A stretch of DNA of 64,000 bases from Nocardia pseudobrasiliensis NBRC 108224 (GCF_001613105.1 NZ_BDBS01000031.1:62001-126000), one strand, 5' to 3'. Shown: positions 33,284 through 42,472, counted from the first letter of the stretch. Notes: a model not told the origin generated them from the sequence alone. Program-made: numbers and translations.

Positions 33284-34194
33284 ACCCCATCGATGAACAC
33301 ACCGAGCGTTTCGTGCACCTGCGACCGCTGCTGTTCACCATCGCCTACGAAATCCTCGGCGCGGCAACCGAAGCCGACGATGTACTGCAAGACAGCTACC
33401 TGCGTTGGCGGCGCGTGGAGTTGACCACGGTGCGTGACACCAAATCCTATCTGGCCCAACTGGTTACTCGGCAGGCGTTGAATACGTTGCGGGCCGGCGC
33501 CAGCCGCCGCGAGGAGTACGTCGGTCCGTGGTTGCCCGAGCCGCTGCTGCTCGCCGACGGTGATGCCTCGAGCGACGTGGTGCTCACCGAATCGGTCTCG
33601 ATGGGGATGCTGGTGGTGTTGGAAACGCTCACCCCCATCGAGCGGGCGGTCTTCGTGCTGCGCGAGGTCTTCGGCTTCGATTACGACGAGATCGCTTCCG
33701 CGACAGGCAAATCCCTCGACACCGTTTATCAGACGGCCCGCCGAGCCCGCAACCACGTGCAAGCGCGGCGCAAGCGGTACGGCCCCGTCGACACCGCCCG
33801 AACCGCAGCGGTCACCGAACGCTTCATCACCGCTGCGACCACCGGAGATATGGAAGGGCTGCTGTCGATGCTCGCGCCGGATATCACCTGGACCACCGAC
33901 AGCGGCGGCAAGGTGACCGCGCTGCCGGAACTGGTCATCGCCGGCGCCGAGCGGGTGGGCCCGATTCTCATGGCGGTCTTCCGATACGCGCAGCGGCGAC
34001 CGCAGGTGCGCATCGAGACAGTGAACTGCAACAGCCAACCGGCACTCGCGTGCTATGTCGGCGACAAACTGGAAGCCCTACTCGTCTTCGACATCGCCGA
34101 CGACAGGATCATCAACGGTTACGGAATCCGCAACCCCGACAAACTGTCCGCGCTCGGAATCCCCCGCACAATCAGTCGCACCGAAAAGGCGTAA
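33280..34194 (+). CDS. ECF41 (SigJ-like) sigma factor with C-terminal SnoaL-like domain
   Basis: This 304-residue protein has sigma region 2 ('LRPLLFTIAYEILGAATEADDVLQDSYLRWRR'), region 4 ('LTPIERAVFVLREVFGFDYDEIASATGKS' with 'VYQTARRAR') and a fused ~120-residue SnoaL/NTF2-like domain starting at 'AAVTERFITAATTGDMEGLLSML'. In ECF41 factors that extension replaces an anti-sigma factor and tunes activity; here 'NGYGIRNPDKL' near the end matches the conserved NGxxxxxNPDK-type motif. The GTG start overlaps the oxidoreductase stop. It probably activates its own operon. Confidence 0.95.
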   Translation: MNPIDEHTERFVHLRPLLFTIAYEILGAATEADDVLQDSYLRWRRVELTTVRDTKSYLAQLVTRQALNTLRAGASRREEYVGPWLPEPLLLADGDASSDVVLTESVSMGMLVVLETLTPIERAVFVLREVFGFDYDEIASATGKSLDTVYQTARRARNHVQARRKRYGPVDTARTAAVTERFITAATTGDMEGLLSMLAPDITWTTDSGGKVTALPELVIAGAERVGPILMAVFRYAQRRPQVRIETVNCNSQPALACYVGDKLEALLVFDIADDRIINGYGIRNPDKLSALGIPRTISRTEKA

Positions 34195-34250
34195 CCTCAC
34201 ACGCGGTGCAGACATCCCCTGATACCGCGGGTCGAGCGGTTTACGGGTGC

Positions 34251-34300
34251 GATCGACTGCGTCGCAGAACGTGCGCACATGCCGGTCGGCGAGCTGTTTG
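34251..34300. repeat. Dispersed intergenic repeat R1, copy A (diverged)
   Basis: GATCGACTGC begins a ~45-bp stretch related to copies at 46549, 50954, 52080 and 53284. Read in the same frame as those it gives AIDCVAER, against EIDCGAE elsewhere. It lies 3' of the minus-strand small secreted protein gene, as the other copies lie 3' of minus-strand genes. Confidence 0.5.
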
Positions 34301-34400
34301 GCGCCCAACGGGATCGCGCACGTCGCGCCGAGTGCAGCGCGGATGCCTCCGGCGGCTGCGGCGTCAGCGCGACGTGCAGTTCACAGACCTTTACCAGCCT

Positions 34401-34676
34401 CTAGCTGTAAACCACCAAACCCCACTTGCCGACTCGGTCCTGCACACAGGCGGAGGGCCCGGGATATTGTCCCCGGGACCGTACGTCCTGGCATTCTTGT
34501 TCGGTGTCGAAAATTGCGATGATCGTACCGATGGACCGATTGGCCTGATAGAGAACGTGCTGTTCGACGCCTCGGGTAACAACGTTCGGAGCCGTACCGA
34601 CAGTCGCCTCCGCAACGGAGCCGACCGCACCGACCAGGCCGATCGCCGCCATGGTTATAGCCAACGTGCGAAACAC
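34401..34676 (-). CDS. Small secreted protein, two cysteines
   Basis: The 91-residue protein starts with GTG preceded by GGAGGGG and has a signal peptide ('TLAITMAAIGLVGAVGSVAEA'). The mature ~65 residues contain Cys in 'TEQECQDVRSRG' and 'SACVQDRVGKWG', likely a disulfide, and end in 'LVVYS'. No family known to me; this is a typical small exported actinobacterial protein. It stands alone. Confidence 0.75.
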   Translation of the reverse strand: MFRTLAITMAAIGLVGAVGSVAEATVGTAPNVVTRGVEQHVLYQANRSIGTIIAIFDTEQECQDVRSRGQYPGPSACVQDRVGKWGLVVYS

Positions 34677-35427
34677 TGAGCTTCCCCTCCTCGATCAAGA
34701 TGGAATTATCTATCGATCTCGAGCCTGAAAGCAGGCACTCGAGAACACCAGCGAAGTCGAATCTGACACAGCGATTCTCTAAATGGCATGGAACATTTCA
34801 ACTCCCCCTCGAAGTACCGGCCTCACCTCAGAATACGGCCGGGAGCGCACCCCCACCTCGTCATGGCTCGCGAGGCTTACAGAGTGCGACGGTACCAGCG
34901 CTCGGGGTTCACGGCAATGTTGGCCGCACGCACCCCGCACTCCCGCGGGATGCGAATCCTGCTGAGTGACCGCGCATCTGAGCCGTCCGCCGCGCCTGTC
35001 CGACTCGACGTGTACCCGCGCCCCGGCAATATCTTCGCCCATGCCTGAATCCCCTTTGCCTCATATTCTTTCGGCTTCGAGCTGGAAGATTCCACGCACA
35101 TCAGAACCCAGCCACGCGTACAGCTGGGAATTGTTGGCCGCCAGTAGCTCTCGTGAATATCCGACGGCGTGGGAGTCGCCGATACCCACGGACATGCGTC
35201 GGGGAGCCGTTGCCCGGCCGGGCGGGTGCGCCGCCCAACGGGAGCGCGCACAGGAGATCACAGCCGCCATGCGCGGTACTGGCGGCGGGACCGGACGCGG
35301 AGTCAGGTTCCCCATCCTGGGGGCGCCACTCCTATGAGAGCGGCGGCCTCCCCGATCTACCGCGCTCGGGCCATGGTGGTCGACGGGAACGAAATCAGCT
35401 CCCGTTGAACAGCTTCGGAAGGAAGTC
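34677..35427. other. Gene-poor region, possible decayed coding
   Basis: This 751-bp gap lies between the small secreted protein and an SDR pair. Several short overlapping frames exist; a minus-strand one near 35060-35180 reads 'YSRELLAANNSQLYAWLGSD' and looks protein-like, but it has no start context or known family. Base composition is less GC-rich than the flanking genes, especially 34690-34800, as in acquired or decayed DNA. Confidence 0.45.
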
Positions 35428-36195
35428 ATGACCACCACCGCCATCCCACCCTCCTGGAATCTCACCGGCCGAGTCGCCGTCGTCACCGGCGCGGCCCGCG
35501 GCATCGGCCACGCCACGGCCACGCTGTTACGAGCACGCGGTGCACGGTTGGTCGTCACCGATCGTCTCGACACCGTCGAGGAATTCGCCGCGCACGATCC
35601 GGACCACGCGGCCGCCCTCGTCGGCGACGTGTCCGACGAGGAATTCGCCCGCGCCACCATGCACACGGCGCTCGATCGGTTCGGGCGGCTCGACATGCTG
35701 GTCAACAATGCGGGGCGGACACTGAACAAGCCGATCACCGATACCAGCGTCGAGGAGTTCGACGAGATCCTGCGCATCAACGCCCGCGGGAACTTCGTTC
35801 AGGCCCGCGAGGCATTCCGGGTGATGGAAACCCGCGGGGGTGGGGCGATCGTGTCGATCGCGTCGGTGTCCTCGCTCGTCGCCTTCGCCACTCAGACCGC
35901 CTATGCCGCATCGAAAGGCGCGCTGGCGCAGATCACTCGCGTGCTCGCCATCGAGGGCGGCCCCAAGGGGATTCGTTCCAACGCGGTACTGCCGGGCGTG
36001 ATCGACACCGACATCATGGACGGCGTGGTCGAGGACGGTCGCGAAATGCTCGCCTCCTTCGGACCGGCGCACCCGATCGGCCGGATCGGCCGCCCCGAAG
36101 AGATCGCCGAAACCGTCGCGTTCCTCTGCTCCGATGCGGCGAGCTTCATCACCGGCGCACTGGTCGCGGCCGACGGCGGCTGGACCGCGCAGTGA
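35428..36195 (+). CDS. Short-chain dehydrogenase/reductase (SDR)
   Basis: The 255-residue classical SDR has 'VVTGAARGIGHA', 'NNAGRT', Ser in 'VSIASVSSL', 'YAASK' and 'ITGALVAADGGWTAQ'. 'VVTDRLD' at the end of beta-2 carries Asp, suggesting NAD(H) preference. AAGGAAGT precedes the ATG. The next SDR starts inside its stop codon, so they are translated together and probably catalyse linked oxidations of a hydroxylated substrate (steroid, terpene or polyol class unknown). Confidence 0.93.
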   Translation: MTTTAIPPSWNLTGRVAVVTGAARGIGHATATLLRARGARLVVTDRLDTVEEFAAHDPDHAAALVGDVSDEEFARATMHTALDRFGRLDMLVNNAGRTLNKPITDTSVEEFDEILRINARGNFVQAREAFRVMETRGGGAIVSIASVSSLVAFATQTAYAASKGALAQITRVLAIEGGPKGIRSNAVLPGVIDTDIMDGVVEDGREMLASFGPAHPIGRIGRPEEIAETVAFLCSDAASFITGALVAADGGWTAQ

Positions 36196-36950
36196 ACACA
36201 GCACGCCTCACCGGCAAAGTCGCGCTGATCACGGGCGCGACCGGCGGCATCGGAGCGGCCACCGCGGAACTGTTCGCCCGCGAGGGCGCGCGGCTGATCG
36301 TCACCGATACCGATGCCGCGATCGTGGAGACGCTCGCGGCGCGGCTGCGGTCCGACGGCGCCGAGGCGCTCGGCGCTCGCCTGGATGTTTCCTCGGCCGA
36401 CCGATGGGCCCGGGTCGTCGAATCGGCCAGCGACCGGTTGGGCGGCCTCGACATTCTGATCAATATCGCCGGAGTCGTGGACTGGGCCGGTGTCGAGGAC
36501 ACCGAGCAGCGGGCATGGGATCGCGTAATCGCGGTCAACCAGACCGGTACCTGGCTCGGGATGAAGACGGCCATGCCGCTGCTGCGCGCATCCGGTAATG
36601 CCTCGATCGTCAACACCTCTTCGGTACTGGGCATCGTGGGCAGCGGATCGGCCGCGGCCTATCACGCGTCCAAGGGCGCGGTCCGACTACTGACCAAGAC
36701 CGCCGCCGTCGAATACGCCACCCAGGGCGTGCGGATCAACTCCGTACATCCGGGAGTAATTGCCACACCGATGATTCAAGACATTCTCGACGAACAAGGC
36801 AACCAACAGCCCGACATCGTGCGGACACCCATGCGCCGCGCCGGACTCCCTCGCGAGATCGCCCACGCCATGCTCTTTCTCGCCAGTGACGAGTCGTCCT
36901 TCATCACAGGAGCCGAACTCATCGTCGACGGCGGACTCACCGCACACTGA
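36192..36950 (+). CDS. Short-chain dehydrogenase/reductase (SDR)
   Basis: This 252-residue SDR has 'LITGATGGIGAA', 'INIAG' in place of the usual NNAG, Ser in 'NTSSVLG', 'YHASK' and 'ITGAELIVDGGLTAH'. 'IVTDTDA' again carries the acidic residue of NAD(H)-using SDRs. GTG start overlaps the preceding SDR stop (GTGA). Overall similarity to hydroxysteroid dehydrogenase-type SDRs is clear, but the substrate is not. The LysR gene downstream is convergent. Confidence 0.93.
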   Translation: MNTARLTGKVALITGATGGIGAATAELFAREGARLIVTDTDAAIVETLAARLRSDGAEALGARLDVSSADRWARVVESASDRLGGLDILINIAGVVDWAGVEDTEQRAWDRVIAVNQTGTWLGMKTAMPLLRASGNASIVNTSSVLGIVGSGSAAAYHASKGAVRLLTKTAAVEYATQGVRINSVHPGVIATPMIQDILDEQGNQQPDIVRTPMRRAGLPREIAHAMLFLASDESSFITGAELIVDGGLTAH

Positions 36951-37112
36951 CACGAACTCGGCCCCGATATGAGCACTGAAATAACCAGTGGGAATCGGCC
37001 GAGGCCGTGCAGACCATGTTCGACGACCCGTAAAAAGCCACGGTGACCGTGAACTGACCGATCAACCGAGGATCGCTTCCCGACATCGGACGTGTTCGAT
37101 CCGGGCGGCACG

Positions 37113-38015
37113 CTATTCCAGCAACCAGTGCAGCTCGTGCGCAAGGGTTTTGGCGACGGTGCGGATGCGGTGATGTAGAGGTGACTGCACGCGTGGGAGG
37201 ACCAAGTGAAGCGTCAAGGTGGGTGCGCCCCGCAGCGGTCGCCATGTGAGACCGGCCGGTTGCGTCGTGACCGCGACCTCACCGGCCGGAGCGAGGGTGA
37301 GCCCGTCGCGCAGGTCGCGCTGAGACATATCGAAAGAGATTGCGGGCGTGTGAAATCGGGGGCCGGGCCGGGTATCGCGGAACAGTGCGGCCAGCTGATC
37401 GTGGATCACGGGGTTGGCCGCGCGGTCGGGCAGTCGCACCGGATACGCGGCCGCGTCGGCGATCTCGATCTCCGGGTGTTCGGCCAGCGGATGATGTTGT
37501 GCCAATTGGACTCCGACGCGCTGACGCCGCAGCAGGAACCGGCGCACGCCACGGCCCGGCTGTTCACCGCGGGTGATCCCCGCATCGATGCGGCCGTCGG
37601 CGACCGCGGGAGAGATCTCCGGTGTCGCCATCGGAACCGCGCCGACCTCGAGTCCCGGGCTGCTGCGAATGAGCCTGTCCACCAAGGCCGGTGCCGTCTC
37701 GGCCCCCGCGCTGAGGCTGTATCCGATGCGCAGCGTGCCCAGTTCACCGGCCCCCGCATTCCGGGCGATGTCCCATGCCCGGTCCAGCGCCGCCAGCGCG
37801 GGCGGCGCGGCCTCCGCCAAAGCCGCACCGGCCGTGGTCAATACGACGCTACGCGTGTTACGAACCAGCAGGCTCGTACCGAGTTCCGCCTCCAATCGAC
37901 GCATCCGGGCACTGAGTGCGGGCTGCGCGATACCGATCCGCGCGGCCGCCCGGGTGAAGTTCAACTCCTGCGCCAGCACCAGAAAGTACCGCAGGCTCAC
38001 CGTATCCGGCGCCAT
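37113..38015 (-). CDS. LysR family transcriptional regulator
   Basis: The 300-residue protein has the LysR winged helix 'LRYFLVLAQELNFTRAAARIGIAQPALSARMRRLE' and an effector-binding domain. The ATG at 38015 follows GGGAGGG and fits the family's usual start; an upstream frame to 38090 is not needed. It is divergent from the EthD gene (150 bp between starts), the usual location of the LysR target promoter, and convergent with the SDR pair. Confidence 0.93.
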   Translation of the reverse strand: MAPDTVSLRYFLVLAQELNFTRAAARIGIAQPALSARMRRLEAELGTSLLVRNTRSVVLTTAGAALAEAAPPALAALDRAWDIARNAGAGELGTLRIGYSLSAGAETAPALVDRLIRSSPGLEVGAVPMATPEISPAVADGRIDAGITRGEQPGRGVRRFLLRRQRVGVQLAQHHPLAEHPEIEIADAAAYPVRLPDRAANPVIHDQLAALFRDTRPGPRFHTPAISFDMSQRDLRDGLTLAPAGEVAVTTQPAGLTWRPLRGAPTLTLHLVLPRVQSPLHHRIRTVAKTLAHELHWLLE

Positions 38016-38165
38016 ATGCCCTCCCTGCCGATTGATAACGATCCGTTCTGAGCCTATCCCGTCCCGGTCTTTCTCTCGACCGCATATCAAGCCCTAACCT
38101 GCGCATATGACGATTCGACCGACCGCGGTACCGGACACCGCGCCCACACACGCCGGGAGGCGCGC

Positions 38166-38477
38166 ATGCACAAGCTGCTAGTCCTGTATCCCAAACCCGC
38201 GGACCCCGACCACTTCCGCGACTACTACGTGACCCACCACCTTCCACTGGCCACGAAAATGCCCGGACTGCTTGCGTGGCGCTACAGCTTCGACGTGACG
38301 GCGGCCAATGGAGAAGCGCCGTATTTCGCGGTCTTCGAAGCCGACTTCGCCGACGCCGACGCCATGCGGTCGGCACGGTCGTCGCCGCAAGGCCAGCGGG
38401 CGGGCGCCGACGTCGTCAACTACGCCACCGGCGGTGTGGTCATCATCGACTACCCGGTGCGGGACGACACCCACTGA
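38166..38477 (+). CDS. EthD family protein
   Basis: The 103-residue protein is a full EthD-type ferredoxin-like domain: 'HKLLVLYPKPADPDHFRDYYVTHHLPLATKMPGLLAWRY' and 'YFAVFEADFADADAMRSARSSPQGQRAGADVVNYATGG'. EthD proteins form dimers and are often accessory to oxidation or ester/ether degradation pathways. It is probably controlled by the divergent LysR. Intact here, unlike the EthD remnant at 23901. Confidence 0.92.
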   Translation: MHKLLVLYPKPADPDHFRDYYVTHHLPLATKMPGLLAWRYSFDVTAANGEAPYFAVFEADFADADAMRSARSSPQGQRAGADVVNYATGGVVIIDYPVRDDTH

Positions 38478-38738
38478 TACGGGACGGCACGCTCCACGCC
38501 TTCCGGCGGGATCCGTTGTCGGCCTGTGGGTTCGGCAGACCCTGCACAGGATTTTCTCTGCGATGGGCTGCGCGGGTAGCGCGGTCGGCACCCATGATGT
38601 GAATGTAAATACTCATTCGCATTTCGGCACGGGTCCGGGACACCACGTCATCGCCCTCAGCCACCGGGTCGCACGGCCCGACAGCGATGCGTTCACTTGG
38701 ACGGAAATGGCCGTCCGCCGAGTAGGAAGCACGGCGTC

Positions 38739-39259
38739 ATGAGCAATATCGCGCTCTACACGTTCGGCGTTCTCGACCCCGCCATGGAGCCGACCGCGCT
38801 GTCCGACTTGTCCAAGCGAGGTGACGAGATCTTCAGCGCTGTCGACGATGCCCCGGGGTTCGTCGGCCGGGCCGGAGGAGGCTATGGGGAGAACGCGGAA
38901 CACGCACCCGGCCAAGATTTCGGCTGCTGGGGGATCTACGTACTCCCCCTGGGCCTTCCGGACTTCGCGGGTCACGACCCGCTCGCGCACATCGCGACAT
39001 TGAGTCTGTGGCAAGACGTCGAGAGCGCACGCCTGTTCGTCTACAGCGGCCTGCACCGCGAGGTCCTGAAGCTCAGATACGACTGGTTCTTGAAAGGCCC
39101 TGGCCGGGTCACGTTCTCTGGAGCATCGAGGACGGCTCGGTCCCCCGCTGGTCGGACGGCGTAGCAAGACTCGAGGCTCCCGCCCGGAACGGAGAGTCCG
39201 CCCAGCACTTCACCTTCGGTTCACATTCGGCCCGAGCATGTGACCGCCGACGCCCATAG
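38739..39259 (+). pseudogene. DUF3291 protein interrupted by a one-base frameshift
   Basis: From ATG 38739 the frame encodes a DUF3291 domain ('LYTFGVLDPAM', 'LPLGLPDFAGHDPLAHIATLSLWQDVESARLFVYSGLHREVL') up to 'RYDWFLK'. There it leaves the family pattern and stops at 39164. The expected continuation, 'RPWPGHVLWSIEDGSVPRW' and on to 'QHFTFGSHSA', is in the other frame, open to 39259. Adding one base in the AAA run near 39093-39096 restores a full ~173-residue protein. Either a real frameshift or a homopolymer sequencing error. Confidence 0.75.
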
Positions 39260-39437
39260 CCGGATACGGCGCGCACGCATCATCGAAGGCGCTGAGCGCC
39301 GCCGCGTGCTTCAGCGGTGCGCTCATGCCCATAACCCGGGGACGTTCAGTCGATCTGGTGGTTCCGTGTGTAGGCGGCGGAATGTTCGGGCGATGCGATG
39401 GTCAGGTAATAGACGCCCGTGGCCGGGTCGGCGGTGG

Positions 39438-40208
39438 TCATGCGATGTGCACCGTCGACCCGGGCAGGACCATGCGGACCTCGACGCTCGGTGCGAGGCG
39501 GGCGACCGCGTCGGCGTAGTGACGGGGGTCGTTGTCCGCCTTGGTGATCATGCGGTCGCCGAGGCGGCCGCTGTGGAATGCGTAGTGGTGCGGGATCGCC
39601 AGGGTCGGAAGCAATACGGCGGTCAGGGCGGCGGCCTGCTCGGCATCCATGACGACCTGGCGCATATCGGCCGCGCGCACGCACAGGCCGTTGGTCGGCA
39701 GGATCGTCAGGTCGAAGTGACCGAAACGGGTTGGGAGGGTGTCGAGTTCGGGAACCCGCAGCGAATCGCCGCCGAAAAATACGGTGCGCCCGCCGGATTG
39801 GAGTACAAAGGTGACCTCGTGGACGCCGTGCTCGCCGGGCGTGGCCGTCACCCGCAGGTCGCCGACGGTCGCCGACTCCCAGGCTTCGATGGTCCGCAGG
39901 TCGCGAAATCCCTTGCGGGCCGCGATGTCCGTCACGGTGTGCGGGGCGATCAGGGGTGTGTCGAGGTCGAAGCCGCCCGCGATCAGTGCGTCCAGGTCGC
40001 AGTGGTCATAGTGCTCGTGGCTGATCACCAGGGCGTCGATGCGGCCCAGGTCCGCGACGGTCGCGGTGACCGGTTCGCCCGGGTGGTAGGTCGCGGTCTC
40101 GGTGAACCACGGATCGGTCAATACCCGGATGTCGCCGAATTCGATGAGCTGGCAGGCATGCCCGATGCGGGTCACCGTGAGCGGAGTGGTCATGATCATG
40201 GTCCTCAC
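39438..40208 (-). CDS. MBL-fold metallo-hydrolase (UlaG-like)
   Basis: The 256-residue protein has the metallo-beta-lactamase signature 'VISHEHYDHCDLD', further metal ligands His in 'TPGEHGVHEV' and Asp in 'FFGGDSLRV', and 'IPHHYAFHSG' late. This matches UlaG-like zinc or manganese hydrolases acting on phosphorylated sugars, lactones or nucleotides; the substrate is not known. Start is GTG overlapping the upstream hydrolase stop (GTGA), with ATG at 40199 or 40193 as alternatives. It is the second gene of an operon under the divergent MarR. Confidence 0.92.
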   Translation of the reverse strand: MRTMIMTTPLTVTRIGHACQLIEFGDIRVLTDPWFTETATYHPGEPVTATVADLGRIDALVISHEHYDHCDLDALIAGGFDLDTPLIAPHTVTDIAARKGFRDLRTIEAWESATVGDLRVTATPGEHGVHEVTFVLQSGGRTVFFGGDSLRVPELDTLPTRFGHFDLTILPTNGLCVRAADMRQVVMDAEQAAALTAVLLPTLAIPHHYAFHSGRLGDRMITKADNDPRHYADAVARLAPSVEVRMVLPGSTVHIA

Positions 40209-40999
40209 TTCGAGATCTCGAGGTCGAGGATCGCGCCGAGCAGTTCCTCGGGTGTCTCGACCTGCGGCAGATGGCCGGTGCGGGGCAGCAGCGTGAAGAC
40301 CGCGCCGGGAATCGCTGCGGCATAGGCCTTTCCGTACCCCGGGCCGACCATGCGGTCACTCTCACCCCACAGCACGTGTACCGGCACGTGGATGTCGGCC
40401 AGGCGCGCGGCCAGGGTCGGGTCGGTCATGGTCGGGCCGGTGTAGCCGATCAGCGCCTGCACGTCCGGGCTCGGGCCGGCGCCGCCGCCGGGCGGGACCG
40501 GCGCCTTGCTCGGGTCGTGCCAGGACAGTGCGCGGATCTCCTCGATCGACATGCCGCGCACATCGGTCAACGGGTGACCCTCGACCTCGATACCGATCCC
40601 GTCGATGATCACCGCGCCGCTGACTCGCGGGCTGGCCTGCAGGGCGATCTCGGCGGCCAGCCAGCCGCCGAAGGAATTGCCGATCACGGTCACGTCGGCG
40701 AGGTCGAGGCGGTCGAGCAGCGCCACGTAGGCGCGCGCCAGGGCGGCGACATCGGTCAGCCCGGTTGCTTTCGGGGTGCCGGAGAAGCCGGGGTGGGTGG
40801 GCAGCAGCACGCGGGAGTGGGTGCGCTCGGCCAGCAGGTCGGCGAATCCGGCCATGGTCGGGACTCCACCGCCGCCGTGCAGCAGCAGGAAGGGCCGGGT
40901 GCGGTCGCGGTCGGCGACGGTGATCTCGAGATCGCCTGCGAGTGTGTGGGTTTCGGTGGTGACGGGCCGGAGGGTGCCAGCCGGAACGGGAGTGCTCAT
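40205..40999 (-). CDS. Alpha/beta hydrolase
   Basis: This 264-residue enzyme has oxyanion 'LLHGGGGVP', nucleophile Ser in 'VIGNSFGGWLA', Asp in 'LWGESDRMV' and His in 'RTGHLPQVETPEE', the complete catalytic triad. The variable cap around residues 150-190 is Pro-rich. The substrate is unknown; hydrolases of ester, lactone or C-C bonds share this fold. It leads a two-gene operon divergent from the MarR regulator, with phased repeats between. Confidence 0.93.
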   Translation of the reverse strand: MSTPVPAGTLRPVTTETHTLAGDLEITVADRDRTRPFLLLHGGGGVPTMAGFADLLAERTHSRVLLPTHPGFSGTPKATGLTDVAALARAYVALLDRLDLADVTVIGNSFGGWLAAEIALQASPRVSGAVIIDGIGIEVEGHPLTDVRGMSIEEIRALSWHDPSKAPVPPGGGAGPSPDVQALIGYTGPTMTDPTLAARLADIHVPVHVLWGESDRMVGPGYGKAYAAAIPGAVFTLLPRTGHLPQVETPEELLGAILDLEISK

Positions 41000-41032
41000 T
41001 GTCGTTCTTTCTGCGCTGTCAATGATGTAAGA

Positions 41033-41066
41033 AACCTTATATCAGTAACCTTATATAAACAACCTT
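41033..41066. promoter_or_regulatory. Three phased AACCTT repeats with TTATATAA core, likely MarR operator
   Basis: AACCTTATAT occurs at 41033-41042 and 41047-41056, and AACCTT again at 41061-41066, giving a 14-bp period. The palindrome TTATATAA lies at 41051-41058. The AT-rich block is unusual in this GC-rich DNA and lies between the divergent hydrolase (start 40999) and MarR (start 41082 or 41091) genes. Confidence 0.65.
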
Positions 41067-41081
41067 CTCAGATCGTCTAGG

Positions 41082-41510
41082 ATGAGTGACATGACCTATC
41101 GCCTGGCCGAGGTGGGCCTGTCCGTCAAGCGACTGCAACACCGTCACCACCGCGCCATGAACCAGGCCCTGGCTCCGCTGGGTCTTTCCCTGGTGCAGTG
41201 GGACACGTTGCGTCATCTGCACCGCAATCCGGATGCCTCGCTGCACGATCTGGCGGTGCTGACCTTCCAGACCGATCAATCGTTCGGCTCGCTGGCCACC
41301 CGGATGGCCGACCGCGGACTGATCGAGCGCATCCCGGGCCCGGGTCGCGCTGTCCGCCACCGGCTTACAGCGGAGGGCGAGCGACTGCGCGCCGAGGGCC
41401 AGACGATCGCCGACGCGATCCTGAAAGAGTCCTTCCACAGCCTGTCGCCCACCGAACTCGACCAGCTGGGAACGCTCCTCGACAAAGCCCTCGGTCCCGA
41501 AGCGGTCTAG
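41082..41510 (+). CDS. MarR family transcriptional regulator
   Basis: The 142-residue protein is a MarR winged helix: 'LSLVQWDTLRHLHRNPDASLHDLAVLTFQTDQSFGSLATRMADRGLIER' and the wing 'GRAVRHRLTAEGERL'. It likely represses the divergent hydrolase/metallo-hydrolase operon and itself until a small phenolic or electrophilic ligand binds. ATG 41091 is an alternative start with better ribosome-site spacing (AGGATGAG). Confidence 0.93.
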   Translation: MSDMTYRLAEVGLSVKRLQHRHHRAMNQALAPLGLSLVQWDTLRHLHRNPDASLHDLAVLTFQTDQSFGSLATRMADRGLIERIPGPGRAVRHRLTAEGERLRAEGQTIADAILKESFHSLSPTELDQLGTLLDKALGPEAV

Positions 41511-41671
41511 CGCCGACCACACTCACCGTCGGTCGGGATGCCTGCCGCGGTGGGGTGGCCAGGCAGTGCTCCCCGCGGCGGCCAACACGAGGTCGAGCAC
41601 CCTTCCGCCCCTGAAGTGCCGTACTCGCCCGCCGTCGGCGCATCGTATGGCCGTGTCAGCGAGGATACTCG

Positions 41672-42034
41672 ATGCTTGTGGAAACAATTCCCATGTGGAC
41701 TGACCAGCGCACTATGGTGAACCTGCGTGATGTCTTGACGCGGTTCCAGCCGAACGATTGGCGGTGGCGAGTCGAAGAGTTCGAGGGTGCCGGAAGATTT
41801 CCCGGCGGCGTCACGTGGGCAGAGTTCGATGCCAATGTCGAGGCCGGGGCTGCCGTCTTCGATTGGGACGGAATCCAGCAGTTCGCCGACGGCTTGGACC
41901 AGATGATCGACGGCCGGATTGTCGCCACCGACGCGAACGGCGCCATCATGGCGACGATCGAGGCTCTGGACAGCACCGAATACGAGATCGTCGTCAATCC
42001 CGTGTCGGGCCAGCCTGCGGCCGCAACGCACTGA
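41672..42034 (+). CDS. Hypothetical protein
   Basis: This 120-residue protein has 'RFQPNDWRWRVEEFEGAG', 'WAEFDANVEAGAAVFDWDGIQQFADGLDQMIDG' and a C-terminal beta segment 'YEIVVNPVSG'. It is acidic and soluble with no signal or membrane span. No family recognised. Codon use matches neighbours. A second ATG at 41693 is possible. It lies alone between the MarR gene and a convergent hypothetical gene. Confidence 0.65.
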   Translation: MLVETIPMWTDQRTMVNLRDVLTRFQPNDWRWRVEEFEGAGRFPGGVTWAEFDANVEAGAAVFDWDGIQQFADGLDQMIDGRIVATDANGAIMATIEALDSTEYEIVVNPVSGQPAAATH

Positions 42035-42130
42035 TCCGAAGCTGGGCATGCCTTGGTCGGCCGTCCAGCGAACCGAATGCGCGGTAATGTCGCTGCGCGA
42101 ATGGGCCGCAGAGCCCGCCGCTGCATCCGA

Positions 42131-42472
42131 TCACTCGGATACCGGGGCGCAGTCCAGTATCTCGTTCACATGGAAGTAGCCGACGACCCTCGGCCCTTCG
42201 GTGATGACCACAACAGATCCCGGCCGGACGCTGTAGATACCCGCGTTCTCGACGACCAGCCATCCTCCGCAAGCGGATGAGCGCCGCGCCGTGCGATCAG
42301 CTACGCGAATCACGAACGAGGCGAGCCCCTCCTCGAGGGTGCACGGTGGCACGAATGCCGTTGAGGCATAGCCCTGATCCGCTGTGCGTGCTGGCCCCGA
42401 CCGGCGTCCTCCTTGCCCCCGAGTGAGCCAGACGAGCTCACCGCCGAATGGAGGACTGCCGCGAAAGAACAC
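42131..42472 (-). CDS. Hypothetical protein
   Basis: The C-terminal ~70 residues look like a real conserved domain: 'LEEGLASFVIRVADRTARR', 'GGWLVVENAGIYSVRPGSVV' and 'VVGYFHVNEILDCAPV'. The beginning is less certain; GTG 42472 gives 113 residues, while the same frame is open much further upstream without protein-like character. No signal peptide. The family is unknown to me. Confidence 0.5.
   Translation of the reverse strand: MFFRGSPPFGGELVWLTRGQGGRRSGPARTADQGYASTAFVPPCTLEEGLASFVIRVADRTARRSSACGGWLVVENAGIYSVRPGSVVVITEGPRVVGYFHVNEILDCAPVSE

Noticed and set aside
38601..38618. GAATG/CATTC inverted repeat upstream of the DUF3291 gene as an operator
   Set aside because: Only 5-bp arms with an 8-nt spacer; plausible but not better than chance without conservation data.
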